From JACQSR01 sp042577505 (lineage in GTDB: Archaea; Nanobdellota; Nanobdellia; Woesearchaeales; JACQSR01): DNA of 51,523 nt. A program made the translations under genes and the position numbers. Below, piece by piece: positions 40,984 to 50,401 of the stretch. Position 1 is the first letter of the stretch. Every line of letters starts with the position of its first letter. The notes under the pieces are model-generated. The model saw only the letters and a list, made by a program, of their open reading frames with translations, searched no databases and was not told the origin of the DNA. Location of the stretch: contig JBHPEA010000006.1 of assembly GCA_042577505.1 (NCBI GenBank), positions 1 to 51,523 on the forward strand. The letters run 5' to 3'.

Positions 40984-42058
40984 AAAAATCAACCGTTTTC
41001 TCTATATTGAATTCTCTAATGATGTCACTGCGTTTCCTTATATAACCTTTTTTATTCCCTAGTATAGAAATGACCGCTTGGGCAATATCGTCCGGATTCT
41101 TCCTTTTAACAATCTTTCCCATACCTGTTTTAAGGATGGGCATCCTCACACCAGGTAGATCTGTGGCAATGACTGGGGTACCACACAACATTGCTTCAAT
41201 TTGGACTATTCCAAATGCTTCCAGTGGATCGATACTAGGTAAGACAAGAATATCGCATGAAGAGTAGAATTCAGGAAGTTTGTCATATTTGACGTTTCCA
41301 AGTAGTATGATATCTTTATTTTTTAAGTCTAATTTTTTGATGACACTGCCCCCAGCAACGTTTTTATATTCTCCAGCTAGTACGAATTTTGCATCAGGAT
41401 ATCTTTGTTTTATCTTGGGAATTGATTTTAGTAGAAAAGGGAGACCTTTTTCATAGACTAATCTTCCTGCGAAGCCAATTACAGGACCTTCAATGTTGTA
41501 GTTTCTTTTGAAATTACTCTTTTTATATTTGAAATGGTTGTGGTCTATAGGAGGGTAGGTGTAAATACATTTTTTTAATCGTTTTTTTAAGAGTCTGGAA
41601 TGGGACGCATAATCTTCAGTGTATGTTATGATCTTCTTTGAGTTCTTTATTGCGTTTTTTGCAGATAAATAATAAAGTCTTTCAATTATTTTGTTATTTA
41701 ACTTTAGGTCGCAGTGATAGGTGATGATTGAGTTATTTAGTTTCTTAAAAAAAGCAGCTTCAAATAAAGGTAGATGAATATTGACTATATCATATTTTTT
41801 TGATAGTTTTTTTCCTTTTGAGATGAAGGAAGGCATTATTAGGCCTTTGGATACTTTTAGCAAAGGATTACATCTAATAACTTCAACACCACTGATAAGT
41901 TCTTTATTTGGTAGTTTATCAGAGTGATTTGAAGTAAGGACCGTTACTTTATGCCCTCTTTTTACTAATTCTTCAGATAATCTTTTTACATACTCACTTA
42001 TGCCGCTAATGTAGGGAAAGTAATAACCCAGAATCATTAGAATTCTAGAATTTGGCAT
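40952..42058 (-). CDS. GT4-family glycosyltransferase
   Basis: 368 residues from the ATG at 42058, 14 bases inside the preceding gene; a longer start exists upstream but overlaps more. GT-B fold of the GT4 type: N-terminal YYFPYISGISEYVKRLSEELVKRGHKVTVLT, linker IGFAGRLVYEKGLPFLLKS, and the EX7E motif in LEAFGIVQIEAMLCGTPVIATDLPGV. GT4 enzymes transfer sugars from nucleotide donors with retention. Part of the envelope-glycan run between 44148 and 40111. Confidence 0.88.
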   Translation of the reverse strand: MPNSRILMILGYYFPYISGISEYVKRLSEELVKRGHKVTVLTSNHSDKLPNKELISGVEVIRCNPLLKVSKGLIMPSFISKGKKLSKKYDIVNIHLPLFEAAFFKKLNNSIITYHCDLKLNNKIIERLYYLSAKNAIKNSKKIITYTEDYASHSRLLKKRLKKCIYTYPPIDHNHFKYKKSNFKRNYNIEGPVIGFAGRLVYEKGLPFLLKSIPKIKQRYPDAKFVLAGEYKNVAGGSVIKKLDLKNKDIILLGNVKYDKLPEFYSSCDILVLPSIDPLEAFGIVQIEAMLCGTPVIATDLPGVRMPILKTGMGKIVKRKNPDDIAQAVISILGNKKGYIRKRSDIIREFNIEKTVDFYEQIFQGKNL

Positions 42059-42794
42059 AGATGTCGCCCCAAGTACCAATGTTCTCTAAGTGGGATCTAA
42101 TCTTATTATCATCAACCCAGTCATCGAAAGATAACTTCATACTCTCTTTTTTTGAAAAATTAAAAAGAACGTATCCTAATGAGGAGAGGTAAGATATGAT
42201 TTCTAAAGAGTTTTCTAGTAATTCGGGATTGAATTCAAGTGATATGTATTTGATTGGTCTGGATAAACCATTTAGGGCATTTTTTTCGTAACCCTCTACA
42301 TCAATTTTGCAAAATTTTGGTAAACCATAATCTCGGATACATTCATTAAGAGTTGTTGTGGGAACATTTCTTGATTCTTTCCATTTAAATCCCTTGTATC
42401 TTCCCTCTTTTACTTTAGATATCCATTCTTTAGACATAGATGAAACAGAATTTACATTGCAGAGTAAGATTTCTTTCTCATGAACAACCTTGTCCACTGC
42501 TTTATTGACAAGAATTACGTTTGGATTGTTTTTGAATTTATCTTTCATTTGTAAAATACATTCTTCCTGAGGTTCTATTGCAATAACTCTACATCCTAGT
42601 TTTAAGAAAATCTCTGTTCTATTGCCAATATTAGCCCCAATATCAAACACTAAGTCATCTTTTTCTAAAAATTTTTTATAGAAATTGTATCTAGAATTTA
42701 GATGTCTAATGTTGTTTTTTTCTTTAAAATATCTTGCAACTGGTTTAAATTTGCTAGAGTTTAACCAATAGTTTAGTTTATTTATAATTTTCAT
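42045..42794 (-). CDS. FkbM-family SAM-dependent methyltransferase
   Basis: 249 residues. SAM motif I is DLVFDIGANIGNRTEIFLKLG, followed by RVIAIEPQEECILQMKDKF, and post-motif LPKFCKIDVEGYEKNALNGLS, typical of FkbM-type methyltransferases that O-methylate sugars or polyketides. In a glycosyltransferase run it probably methylates a surface glycan. Four bases separate it from the upstream gene and it overlaps the next one. Confidence 0.87.
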   Translation of the reverse strand: MKIINKLNYWLNSSKFKPVARYFKEKNNIRHLNSRYNFYKKFLEKDDLVFDIGANIGNRTEIFLKLGCRVIAIEPQEECILQMKDKFKNNPNVILVNKAVDKVVHEKEILLCNVNSVSSMSKEWISKVKEGRYKGFKWKESRNVPTTTLNECIRDYGLPKFCKIDVEGYEKNALNGLSRPIKYISLEFNPELLENSLEIISYLSSLGYVLFNFSKKESMKLSFDDWVDDNKIRSHLENIGTWGDIYAKF

Positions 42795-42798
42795 TGTA

Positions 42799-44148
42799 TC
42801 ACTGCTTTTTGTAAATCTTTAATTCGCAATTACCTTCAATTTTTTCAAAGATTATATTGTAATTATCTGATATCTTTTTTAATAGGGCTGTCTTTTTTTC
42901 TTCACAATCATTTTCTTGACTAGGACATGGTATATCGCATGTATCTATAAATATATCGTTAGCACGGTCCAGTTCTTTTTCTATTTCTGCTATTTTTTTA
43001 GAGTTAAAAATGGGATAATACATTAGATTATTAACTTTTATGTCATTATATAAAGAGATATAGGGATTTGTGGATAATATTCCTCCTTTTATGTCGTAGG
43101 TGTAGAATTCTTTGTGATTGGTTGAAAACCCAGGTTCTTTTTCAAAATCATAAATGAGAATACTCGAATTTAGGATTTGTACAATTATTAAGATTATTAG
43201 CAAGATTTTCATTTTTTTATATAAAAAGGCGAATCCGATTGCAGATAATATGAGTAAGTAGGGTAGAAAGATAAATGCGTATCTGATATCCTTACAGTTT
43301 AGAAAAAATGTATGGTAAATTAAAGGAACAAAAGCTAAGAGGGTAAGGAGTACGATCCTCCATTCTCTCTTTTTGTAGATCATGTAGAAAGGGATTAATG
43401 AAAGCATTAAGACTGGCAATTCTTTTAAGAGAGTTTTTATGTAAAAAGTAAAGGAGTTTGTACAGAATTCATTTCCTGTTACTGTAGCTATTAATTCTTT
43501 TCCTAGAATTAAACTTTGGAATGGATTTTTGTAAATCAGAAACATAATGAAGAAGTAAGGGAATAAGATTATGAATAATCCTAGAGCATATTCTACTAAG
43601 GGTTTTTTTCGGAATGGTAAAAGGATGAAAATTAAAGGGATAAATAATAGGTAAACAAACTTCGTAAGACTTGCTAATCCAATAAAGATGCCCACCCAAA
43701 AATAATGTTTTTCTTTGAAAATAAAGTATATCGAAAGTAATGAGAAAAACATTGCAGGGATATCTACAAGAATTTTGCTTGAATAATTTAATAATGGAAT
43801 GCTAAGTGAAAATATGAAAGAGAAGATGAGTGCTGTTTGGGTATCTTTGTAGTCTTTTATGATTAGGTAGATAAGGTAAATTGAGAATATGCTCAATAAT
43901 GAACCAATGTATGATGCTAATGGGATAACTTCTAGACCGATTTTCCAAAAGAATCCTAAAAGTAAAGGCCAGAAAACAGGACGGGCAGGTTCCCAAAGTC
44001 CTAAGTCACCTAAGGACCATATGTACTTACCCATGCTGATGTAAACAGCACTATCCCACCAGACTAGGTTTGAAGAAAATGCTGTGGTAAGGATAGCAAA
44101 TATGAGTAGAACGATATATATTCCATACTTATACAAAAACCCCTTCAT
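42799..44148 (-). CDS. GT-C glycosyltransferase (PMT/ArnT-like)
   Basis: 449 residues with about 10-12 membrane segments. The first loop has WWDSAVYISMGKYI, the acidic motif in the first extracytoplasmic loop of GT39/GT83-like enzymes that use polyprenyl-phosphate sugars, followed by ARPVFWPLLLGFFWKIG. The C-terminal ~100 residues form a soluble domain with several Cys (DTCDIPCPSQENDC). It opens the minus-strand operon, with the UbiA-like gene possibly making its donor. Acceptor unknown. Confidence 0.82.
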   Translation of the reverse strand: MKGFLYKYGIYIVLLIFAILTTAFSSNLVWWDSAVYISMGKYIWSLGDLGLWEPARPVFWPLLLGFFWKIGLEVIPLASYIGSLLSIFSIYLIYLIIKDYKDTQTALIFSFIFSLSIPLLNYSSKILVDIPAMFFSLLSIYFIFKEKHYFWVGIFIGLASLTKFVYLLFIPLIFILLPFRKKPLVEYALGLFIILFPYFFIMFLIYKNPFQSLILGKELIATVTGNEFCTNSFTFYIKTLLKELPVLMLSLIPFYMIYKKREWRIVLLTLLAFVPLIYHTFFLNCKDIRYAFIFLPYLLILSAIGFAFLYKKMKILLIILIIVQILNSSILIYDFEKEPGFSTNHKEFYTYDIKGGILSTNPYISLYNDIKVNNLMYYPIFNSKKIAEIEKELDRANDIFIDTCDIPCPSQENDCEEKKTALLKKISDNYNIIFEKIEGNCELKIYKKQ

Positions 44149-44193
44149 AATTTAGAATAATCAGAATTTGCTTTTAATATTTAGTATTCTAGA

Positions 44194-46866
44194 TCAAATA
44201 CCAAAAATACTCAAATCTAATTGCACTGGGATGTAACATAGCTTTCGATCATTAGTTTCTACATCACATATACTCATTATGTAAAAATCAGAAAGATCAA
44301 TTTCTTTGTCAGATGTTAACTCTTTGTTGACTGCCTTAGTATAATAATTCAGATCATCTCCTGGTCTGAATGTGTTTGGAACGGCTATGATTTTTCCTCT
44401 TCTAGGATAAGGAAAGTCCTCCCAAATTGAAAGGGAAATTACTGTTCCCCAAACCTGGTCAGAATAAACTTTTACTTGATCGACGCCAAGATAATAATTT
44501 GTACCTCTTATCTTAGCTGTTGAAAAACCAAAACTCCTAGGTTCTAGGAAGACTACACTATATTGATCATCTTCGCCAGTATAATCCCAGGAACTTAAAT
44601 ACGGATATCTTGCAAATGTAAAAGATTGCGGTCCTTCTGTTAAAAAATCAGGATTGTCAATATTGAAATTTTCTGGAAGTGAGGTTTGATCCCATGTGCC
44701 TCCTTTGTATGAGTGAAATTCTTGTGGTATTCCTGATTCATTAATCCATGCTCTCGCAACTTTCAACCCACTTCCTTTACCCTCCCAAAATGGTCCATCA
44801 CTGTAGTCAATATAGAACACATAAAGAGAATCATTAATGATTATAGAGGTTGGATTAATAGCACCTCTCCTCGTTTCTGGTTCATTAGGTCTACCATAAC
44901 CTGCAGATGGCCAGATAATTGGTCCCACCTCATTAAATCCAGTTGCCCCCCATCCATTCACATCAGCAGCTTCTACCCAATTCATAGTAACAAATCCATT
45001 ATATGTGCATTCGTGTTCATCACTTATAACACAATCATTACATAAACGAATTGTATCAACAGTATTTTGAACACAGAACGTTTGATTATTTTCCCATGTG
45101 TTTTTGTTTTCTCCATGATTTATAGTTATGACTTTTAATTTTCCATCTCGCCAAACGTGTTCGACACTAGTAATCCCCTGATAATTTCTTTTGTAATATC
45201 CTTCCGGACTATTACCCTCAATATCTTCATTGGGACATATCCATGAATTCTCTAAAGTATAATCTATTGGCCAAACACAATGATTTCCATATTCATCAAC
45301 AAATACATCACCGCCTGTAGAAAAAGTGCAAGAATTTGGATCAAGTGCATTTGGATTTGTTAAAAAATCAGGAGCAATTGGGCACATGTAAGTCCAAGCA
45401 CAAGAAATATATAATCGACCCTGATCACCAAAAGGTACTATTGAAAATGGAGCATCTAAACAAAGCGGAAATTTTTGAGAAATATTAGCTGCAATATTTT
45501 GAATTTCTGGACAAGTTTGGAAATTTCCATCACAATTAAAATCTAAGCCACAAGCTTCGGGTGCACCCGGATAAATTCTATCATCTTCATCGTTGCAATC
45601 AGTTTCACCCCCATTAGGGCATTCTGAATCTCCAGGATTCCCATACCCATCTCGATCAGAATCCACATTTAAATTACAAGGACAACCCTCATCAATTTCA
45701 CCATCACAATCATTATCAACTTCATCCCCACATATTTCTGACGCTCCAGGATTAAAGTGAGAATCCCAATCCCAACAATCTTCTCCCCAATTAAGACAAC
45801 TGTCTCCACCATACTGACCCCATCTATCACCATCTTCATCAAAACAATGACACATTACATCTATGAATCCATCACAATCATTATCTCGTCCATCACCACA
45901 TTTCTCTTTCCTACCTGGATTAATCATATTTGTTCTGTCATCACAATCTGTTTTTATACCTACCCTACAACTTATATCTCCAGGATTTCCATATCCATCG
46001 TGATCTAGATCTTCGCAATTTGGTTCTACACAATCTTGTTCATCCATATATCCATCACAGTCATTATCTCTATAATCACCACAATATTCCAATGCGCCCG
46101 GATTAATTGCAGGGGAATTATCATCACAATCTTTTTCTGGACCCCCAGGACAGTATTCATCACCTTCCCTTGCATATCCATCCCTATCTTTATCAACAAA
46201 CCAATTACAAATACAACCCTCATCTATCATTCCATTACAATCATTATCAAACTCATCCTCACAGATTTCTACAGAACCTGGGTAAATTTGTGAATCCCAA
46301 TCACCGCAGTCCCTCTCAGGACCATTAGGACAATCCCCTCCCTGATAAATACCATATCCATCCCCATCATTGTCAACACAGGGTTTTTTCAATACCACAT
46401 TTTTTTCTAGTGCAGAATTAGAAACTTCAACTGTCAACCAATGGGGTTCATAACCTTCAAGAGATAAACTAACAGTAGTGCTTCCTTCCGGTAAAACTAT
46501 AGTTAATGGAGTAACGCCCATGAAATTTCCCAAATCAGCAATCCAAACACTAGCACCTTCTGGTTCAGATTCAAAAGTTACATATTGTCCTAAAACTACG
46601 CTCTCAACTATGGGCACCGTAGAAACATCTAATGATAGATACTTTGTTGTATAATTCTTTTTCTCAATGACTATCTCGTGTCTTCCTTGTGGAAGTTCAA
46701 CTGTTACGGGGGTAGTTTCCATTAAGGGCATATCATCGACCCATACAATGGCATCACTGGGATCAGATTCTATTGTGACCAGTTGGTTTCTTGGATCACA
46801 GGACATTAACATAAAACTAACTAAAAATAAAACAAAAATAAGTTTCACTCCAAAGAAACGTTTCAT
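44194..46866 (-). CDS. Large lipoprotein with PEGA domains and MopE-type metal-binding repeats
   Basis: 890 residues. Lipobox LMSC gives a predicted lipid-attached C23. Two PEGA domains (~residues 28-160) follow: VTIESDPSDAIVWVDD and VTFESEPEGASVWIAD. Five MopE-like repeats (~165-450) have the DNDCDG..DE and DCDD..INPGA patterns, which are probable Ca2+/Cu2+-binding Asp/Cys modules. The last ~430 residues (CLDAPFSIVPFGDQG onwards) have no family I recognise; hydrophobic strands and Trp-rich segments suggest a beta-propeller or carbohydrate-binding fold. The combination is typical of myxobacterial or planctomycete-like surface proteins, so acquisition is possible. A TATA-like box precedes it on the minus strand near 46877-46895. 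Confidence 0.82.
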   Translation of the reverse strand: MKRFFGVKLIFVLFLVSFMLMSCDPRNQLVTIESDPSDAIVWVDDMPLMETTPVTVELPQGRHEIVIEKKNYTTKYLSLDVSTVPIVESVVLGQYVTFESEPEGASVWIADLGNFMGVTPLTIVLPEGSTTVSLSLEGYEPHWLTVEVSNSALEKNVVLKKPCVDNDGDGYGIYQGGDCPNGPERDCGDWDSQIYPGSVEICEDEFDNDCNGMIDEGCICNWFVDKDRDGYAREGDEYCPGGPEKDCDDNSPAINPGALEYCGDYRDNDCDGYMDEQDCVEPNCEDLDHDGYGNPGDISCRVGIKTDCDDRTNMINPGRKEKCGDGRDNDCDGFIDVMCHCFDEDGDRWGQYGGDSCLNWGEDCWDWDSHFNPGASEICGDEVDNDCDGEIDEGCPCNLNVDSDRDGYGNPGDSECPNGGETDCNDEDDRIYPGAPEACGLDFNCDGNFQTCPEIQNIAANISQKFPLCLDAPFSIVPFGDQGRLYISCAWTYMCPIAPDFLTNPNALDPNSCTFSTGGDVFVDEYGNHCVWPIDYTLENSWICPNEDIEGNSPEGYYKRNYQGITSVEHVWRDGKLKVITINHGENKNTWENNQTFCVQNTVDTIRLCNDCVISDEHECTYNGFVTMNWVEAADVNGWGATGFNEVGPIIWPSAGYGRPNEPETRRGAINPTSIIINDSLYVFYIDYSDGPFWEGKGSGLKVARAWINESGIPQEFHSYKGGTWDQTSLPENFNIDNPDFLTEGPQSFTFARYPYLSSWDYTGEDDQYSVVFLEPRSFGFSTAKIRGTNYYLGVDQVKVYSDQVWGTVISLSIWEDFPYPRRGKIIAVPNTFRPGDDLNYYTKAVNKELTSDKEIDLSDFYIMSICDVETNDRKLCYIPVQLDLSIFGI

Positions 46867-46941
46867 ACCCTTCTCATTTTTTTATAATTTAAAAGCTTAT
46901 CTGCGATAGGCATTATTATTATAATAAGAAAAACAGTATGT

Positions 46942-47502
46942 CTAATATTCTTTCCTAACAACCATGATTAGTGTGAATATGTTGTAGGAGATTATTATTA
47001 ATAATGCTAGGCCTAATAACGATATTGGTTCTGCAAATAATGTTGCAACACCTCCAATGTTAGAAGCCTCATTTCCAAAGGATTCTAGCTGGGCAGAGGT
47101 TTTAACTATATCTTCACTTACAAAGTTGTGAAGGAATAAACCACTAACGACTAATAAAATACTTAGCGTCCCCATTAATATGAAAAGGATTTTCTTTTTG
47201 ATATTATAATGGCTGAAACCGTGGATTGTAAATAAAGCGATTCCTGATAGTACGACAAATCCCACTAAATATACTAAAATCCAAGAATTAACAAACATAC
47301 TCCACCAGATTACCACACCTACACCTATTACTCCACCAATTAATGCCCATATGTATACAATAACTAAGAAAATGGGATTGATTAAGACGGAAGGAGATAG
47401 GGAGTTTTGAAATGATTCTAAGATTTCTGGTTCTTGATAGCCTTTCTTCTTTAGGGATTGAACACTTTTTTGAAAATATTTGTCAAGCTTTGGATCTGCC
47501 AT
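46942..47502 (-). CDS. Four-helix membrane protein, function unknown
   Basis: 186 residues. A ~35-residue cytoplasmic start (ADPKLDKYFQKSVQSLKKKGYQEPEILESFQNSL) then four hydrophobic segments (~40-62, 72-92, 103-121, 155-177), with a polar loop between the third and fourth (SEDIVKTSAQLESFGNEASN). No family recognised. It ends 75 bases before the lipoprotein start and is 32 bases behind the MBF1 gene, in the same direction. Confidence 0.65.
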   Translation of the reverse strand: MADPKLDKYFQKSVQSLKKKGYQEPEILESFQNSLSPSVLINPIFLVIVYIWALIGGVIGVGVVIWWSMFVNSWILVYLVGFVVLSGIALFTIHGFSHYNIKKKILFILMGTLSILLVVSGLFLHNFVSEDIVKTSAQLESFGNEASNIGGVATLFAEPISLLGLALLIIISYNIFTLIMVVRKEY

Positions 47503-47534
47503 TGATGGTTCTTTAGAATTGGAGTATATAAAAC

Positions 47535-47990
47535 TTATTTCTTTTTTATCTTAATGAAATCTCCTAAAGTAAATGCGCCTGATTTTGTTTTTTCTAATTT
47601 TTCTTCAGAGACTTCTTCATTCTTTACTAGTTTTATTCTTAAGAATCTTTCAAATTTCTGAGCTAAGGGTATACTCAATCTGAATGTCCCAGTTTCAATT
47701 TTATGGATGATTGCCTCTTTTTCATTTAACTTGATTGCAAAGTCTTTTTGAGTTAGGTTTAATTTTTCTCTACCTTTTCTTATTAGATTTGGGTAGTCAT
47801 CATCTATTACCTGGACGATTTCTTTTTCTTTGGGAACTTCGATCTTTTTGTATGACCTATTCTTTTGAATTGGAATTGGTTTCCTAATAACCTTACCATA
47901 AACAGAACAACCTTGACAAACGTCCATTTCTGTACCTTCAATAATGGCCCTATAGAGTTCAGTATCCTTGCCACACATATCGCAGCCCAT
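47535..47990 (-). CDS. mbf1: Multiprotein bridging factor 1-type transcription factor
   Basis: 151 residues from the ATG at 47990. This start puts the zinc ribbon (GCDMCGK...VCQGCSVYG) at the N-terminus and sits about 27 bases after a TATA box (TTTATATAAAT on the minus strand), predicting a leaderless mRNA; a longer in-frame start would lie upstream of the promoter. The C-terminal part is an XRE-type HTH (IRKGREKLNLTQKDFAIKLNEKEAIIHKIETG). MBF1 bridges regulators and the basal transcription machinery and assists ribosome-associated quality control. Confidence 0.9.
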   Translation of the reverse strand: MGCDMCGKDTELYRAIIEGTEMDVCQGCSVYGKVIRKPIPIQKNRSYKKIEVPKEKEIVQVIDDDYPNLIRKGREKLNLTQKDFAIKLNEKEAIIHKIETGTFRLSIPLAQKFERFLRIKLVKNEEVSEEKLEKTKSGAFTLGDFIKIKKK

Positions 47991-48060
47991 GGATGTAAGA
48001 AGGTGGTTGGAATTTATATAAATTTCCAATAACTTCAATTTGGGTTGAATCTATAATAAA

Positions 48061-48069
48061 CTATTTAAA
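48061..48069 (+). promoter_or_regulatory. TATA box of the winged-helix gene
   Basis: CTATTTAAA lies 27 bases before the ATG at 48092, predicting a leaderless mRNA. It forms a compact divergent promoter region with the mbf1 promoter. Confidence 0.5.
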
Positions 48070-48091
48070 AAGGGTAAAGTATCGTTTATAT

Positions 48092-48820
48092 ATGGTTAAA
48101 GAGAAATTCCTTATGTTGTCTTTAAAAGACACACAGTCTAAGAAACTGGCACAAGTTCTTTCTAATGATACATCTAGGCAAATACTGGATTATCTAGCTG
48201 AAGATGAAGCAACTGAGTCAGAATTGGCTAAAATTTTACATTTACCCCTTTCCACAGTGCATTATAATTTACAGGCATTAGTTGATGGTGGTTTGGTTGT
48301 TTGTGACGAATTCCACTATAGTGAGAAAGGGAAGGAAATTATGCATTACAAGCTTGCAAATAAGTATATAATTATTGCACCTAAGACCACGTTTGGAATT
48401 AAAGAGAAATTGAAATCTATTTTACCTGCTGTCCTCATAATTGGAGTTGTTGCTCTTGTTATTCAGTTCTTTTTGAAAATTACAACAAAAGGAACATTCA
48501 CAAGTACACTATCTGAAGTGTCAAGAGAGAAGACAACTGAAGCTTTGCAGGATACTGCTGCAGAAGCCCCTCAAGCAGTAAGAGCTGGAATCGAGGGCGC
48601 TGTGGAAACATCAAAATCAGTTGTTGGATCAGGAGCAGAAGAAGCAATGGACCAAGTTGTTGCTAATGCTACAGAAGTAGTTAATGGGACGCAAGATGTT
48701 ATAGTGAATAACATTGTTGTTGGTTTGGAACCAATGCAAATCGCTATTTGGTTTGGTGTTGGAGCTTTATTTGGATTAGTACTGTATATCTTCATTGATT
48801 GGTTAAGAAAACAAAAATAA
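48092..48820 (+). CDS. Membrane-anchored winged-helix (ArsR-like) regulator
   Basis: 242 residues. N-terminal wHTH (~15-90): SNDTSRQILDYLAEDEATESELAKILHLPLSTVHYNLQALVDGGLV, then two membrane helices (~105-130 and ~213-235) around an Ala/Glu/Val-rich extracytoplasmic stretch (EVSREKTTEALQDTAAEAPQAV...). DNA-binding domains attached to membrane helices suggest sensing of envelope state. Divergent from mbf1 with shared promoter space. Confidence 0.83.
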   Translation: MVKEKFLMLSLKDTQSKKLAQVLSNDTSRQILDYLAEDEATESELAKILHLPLSTVHYNLQALVDGGLVVCDEFHYSEKGKEIMHYKLANKYIIIAPKTTFGIKEKLKSILPAVLIIGVVALVIQFFLKITTKGTFTSTLSEVSREKTTEALQDTAAEAPQAVRAGIEGAVETSKSVVGSGAEEAMDQVVANATEVVNGTQDVIVNNIVVGLEPMQIAIWFGVGALFGLVLYIFIDWLRKQK

Positions 48821-48849
48821 ATTTAAAGGAATCCTTATTTGTATTCATT

Positions 48850-49194
48850 ATGAAATGGATATTGTTTGTCGTTTTGATGTTATTTATTGTTGGCTGTAGT
48901 GAGCAACAGTCTGTTTGTGTTCAAGAAAAGTTAAGTGACCAACCTTTAAAGAAACTGATGGAAAGAGGAGAATATAATCCAGGTACAATCTTATTGACCT
49001 TAGAACATAATGTTAGTAAGGATAATGTTAAGGGTTATGCAATATCAAGAGGTTTGGTCGTTGAGCATGATTATAATACTTTAAACATATTGGCTATAGG
49101 CGTTCCTGAAGGAGAAGAGCTCGATTGGATTTGCAAGTTTGAGGTAATGGATGAGGTAAAAAATGGAGAACTTGATTTGTTGCTCAAAATATAA
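48850..49194 (+). CDS. Small lipoprotein
   Basis: 114 residues from the ATG at 48850, placed right after the T/A-rich end of the upstream gene; the longer in-frame start at 48799 overlaps it. Signal peptide MKWILFVVLMLFIVGC gives a lipobox and predicted C16. A short domain follows: NPGTILLTLEHNVSKDNVKGYAISRGLVV, resembling inhibitor I9-type or Sdr-like small domains in outline only. Overlaps the next lipoprotein gene by 32 bases. Confidence 0.7.
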   Translation: MKWILFVVLMLFIVGCSEQQSVCVQEKLSDQPLKKLMERGEYNPGTILLTLEHNVSKDNVKGYAISRGLVVEHDYNTLNILAIGVPEGEELDWICKFEVMDEVKNGELDLLLKI

Positions 49195-49897
49195 GTATAT
49201 TCTAGTTGTTTTAATTGTAGTGTTACTTACTTTTGTTTCTTGTGAGGAAGATTTGGAACCTACAGAAAGGGAATGTAAGGCAAGGCCTTGCGGTTGTGAT
49301 TATGTTTGTAGTTTTGAGGATCCTAAAGATTGTGGTAATTGTGAAGATGAAACAGAAAGGAGTTTAGCTCAGGTATGTATCCAATCAGATGATAAATGTA
49401 GGAATGCAGAAAATGCTGAGATGTTGCATTGTTCTGTATCGGGTGGAACTTGGACAGATTGTGGTCCGGGTTGTGGCCCAATAAAATTAGGGGAAAATCT
49501 TTTAGAAGAGAGACTGTGTGTTCAAATTTGTTTACCTCAATGTAAATGTCCTCAAGAAGCACCATATTGGTATGAGGGTTGTTTAGAAGATCCTCGTAAG
49601 GGACCTGTGTTTCTTATTCAAAAAAGATCAGAGGATGATTCATTAAAAGTTAGTTTTAGAACCTTACTCTATAATTATCAATCTTTGAAGGAGAAATTAC
49701 ATTGTGCAACTGTTACTTGGGATTTTGGAGATGGTGAAACTCAGGTATTTGAACCGACCTGCGGGGAGTATGAAGGGGACATTCAAGAATTATTTCAAGC
49801 AAGTCATACTTATTCAGAGAGGGGAGATTATTCAGTTAAGTTTACTCTGGAAAAAGGAGATTTGAAAGTAGAATCTGAAGTAGATTTAACTATTTAG
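49163..49897 (+). CDS. Lipoprotein with Cys-rich and PKD-like domains
   Basis: 244 residues. Signal peptide to the lipobox TFVSC (~C27), then a Cys-rich segment (~35-130: ECKARPCGCDYVCSF, GPGCGPIKLG, CLPQCKCPQEA), then a C-terminal PKD-like beta sandwich (~160-244) marked by TVTWDFGDGETQVF and SHTYSERGDYSVKFTLE. PKD domains mediate adhesion and protein interactions. Probably partner of the preceding small lipoprotein. Followed immediately by the kinase gene. Confidence 0.78.
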   Translation: MENLICCSKYKYILVVLIVVLLTFVSCEEDLEPTERECKARPCGCDYVCSFEDPKDCGNCEDETERSLAQVCIQSDDKCRNAENAEMLHCSVSGGTWTDCGPGCGPIKLGENLLEERLCVQICLPQCKCPQEAPYWYEGCLEDPRKGPVFLIQKRSEDDSLKVSFRTLLYNYQSLKEKLHCATVTWDFGDGETQVFEPTCGEYEGDIQELFQASHTYSERGDYSVKFTLEKGDLKVESEVDLTI

Positions 49898-49898
49898 T

Positions 49899-50390
49899 AT
49901 GAAAGCCATAATTATTACGGGAACACCAGGTACTGGTAAATCGACTTTGGCTAAGCTGATTTCTAAGAAATTTGGTTTTAAGCATATTGACGTGAATAAG
50001 GTGGTTAAGGATAAGAAATTATCTGAGGGAGTGGACAAGAAGAGGAAGACAAAAATTGTTGATGTTAAGAAGTTGAATAAAGAATTGATAAAGTTGATTA
50101 AAGAATCTGATGAGAAAATGGTTATTGATTCTCATATGTCTCATTTTTTACCAAAAAGATTTGTGGGTATGTGTATTGTTACTATTTGTGATATTAAAGA
50201 GTTGAAGAAAAGGCTGAAGGGCAGAAAATATCCAGTATTGAAAATTAATGAAAACATTGAAGCGGAGATTTTTCAAATATGTTACGAAGAGGCTAAAGAA
50301 AAAAGACATAAGATCGAGGTTGTTGATACTTCTTCTTCTAAAGAGCTTAAGTTGTTACTTCAAAAGATATCTTTATATAACAAAAAATAA
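49899..50390 (+). CDS. Fap7/AK6-type adenylate kinase family NTPase
   Basis: 163 residues. Walker A GTPGTGKST (~8-16), FKHIDVNKVV, and a short NMP-binding region as in Fap7/hCINAP rather than in classical adenylate kinase; the C-terminal HMSHFLPKR and KGRKYPVLKINENIEAEIF are characteristic of the family. In archaea and eukaryotes this enzyme participates in small-subunit maturation with uS11. Starts two bases after the PKD lipoprotein gene. Confidence 0.87.
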   Translation: MKAIIITGTPGTGKSTLAKLISKKFGFKHIDVNKVVKDKKLSEGVDKKRKTKIVDVKKLNKELIKLIKESDEKMVIDSHMSHFLPKRFVGMCIVTICDIKELKKRLKGRKYPVLKINENIEAEIFQICYEEAKEKRHKIEVVDTSSSKELKLLLQKISLYNKK

Positions 50391-50401
50391 ACTTCTAAGA
50401 T

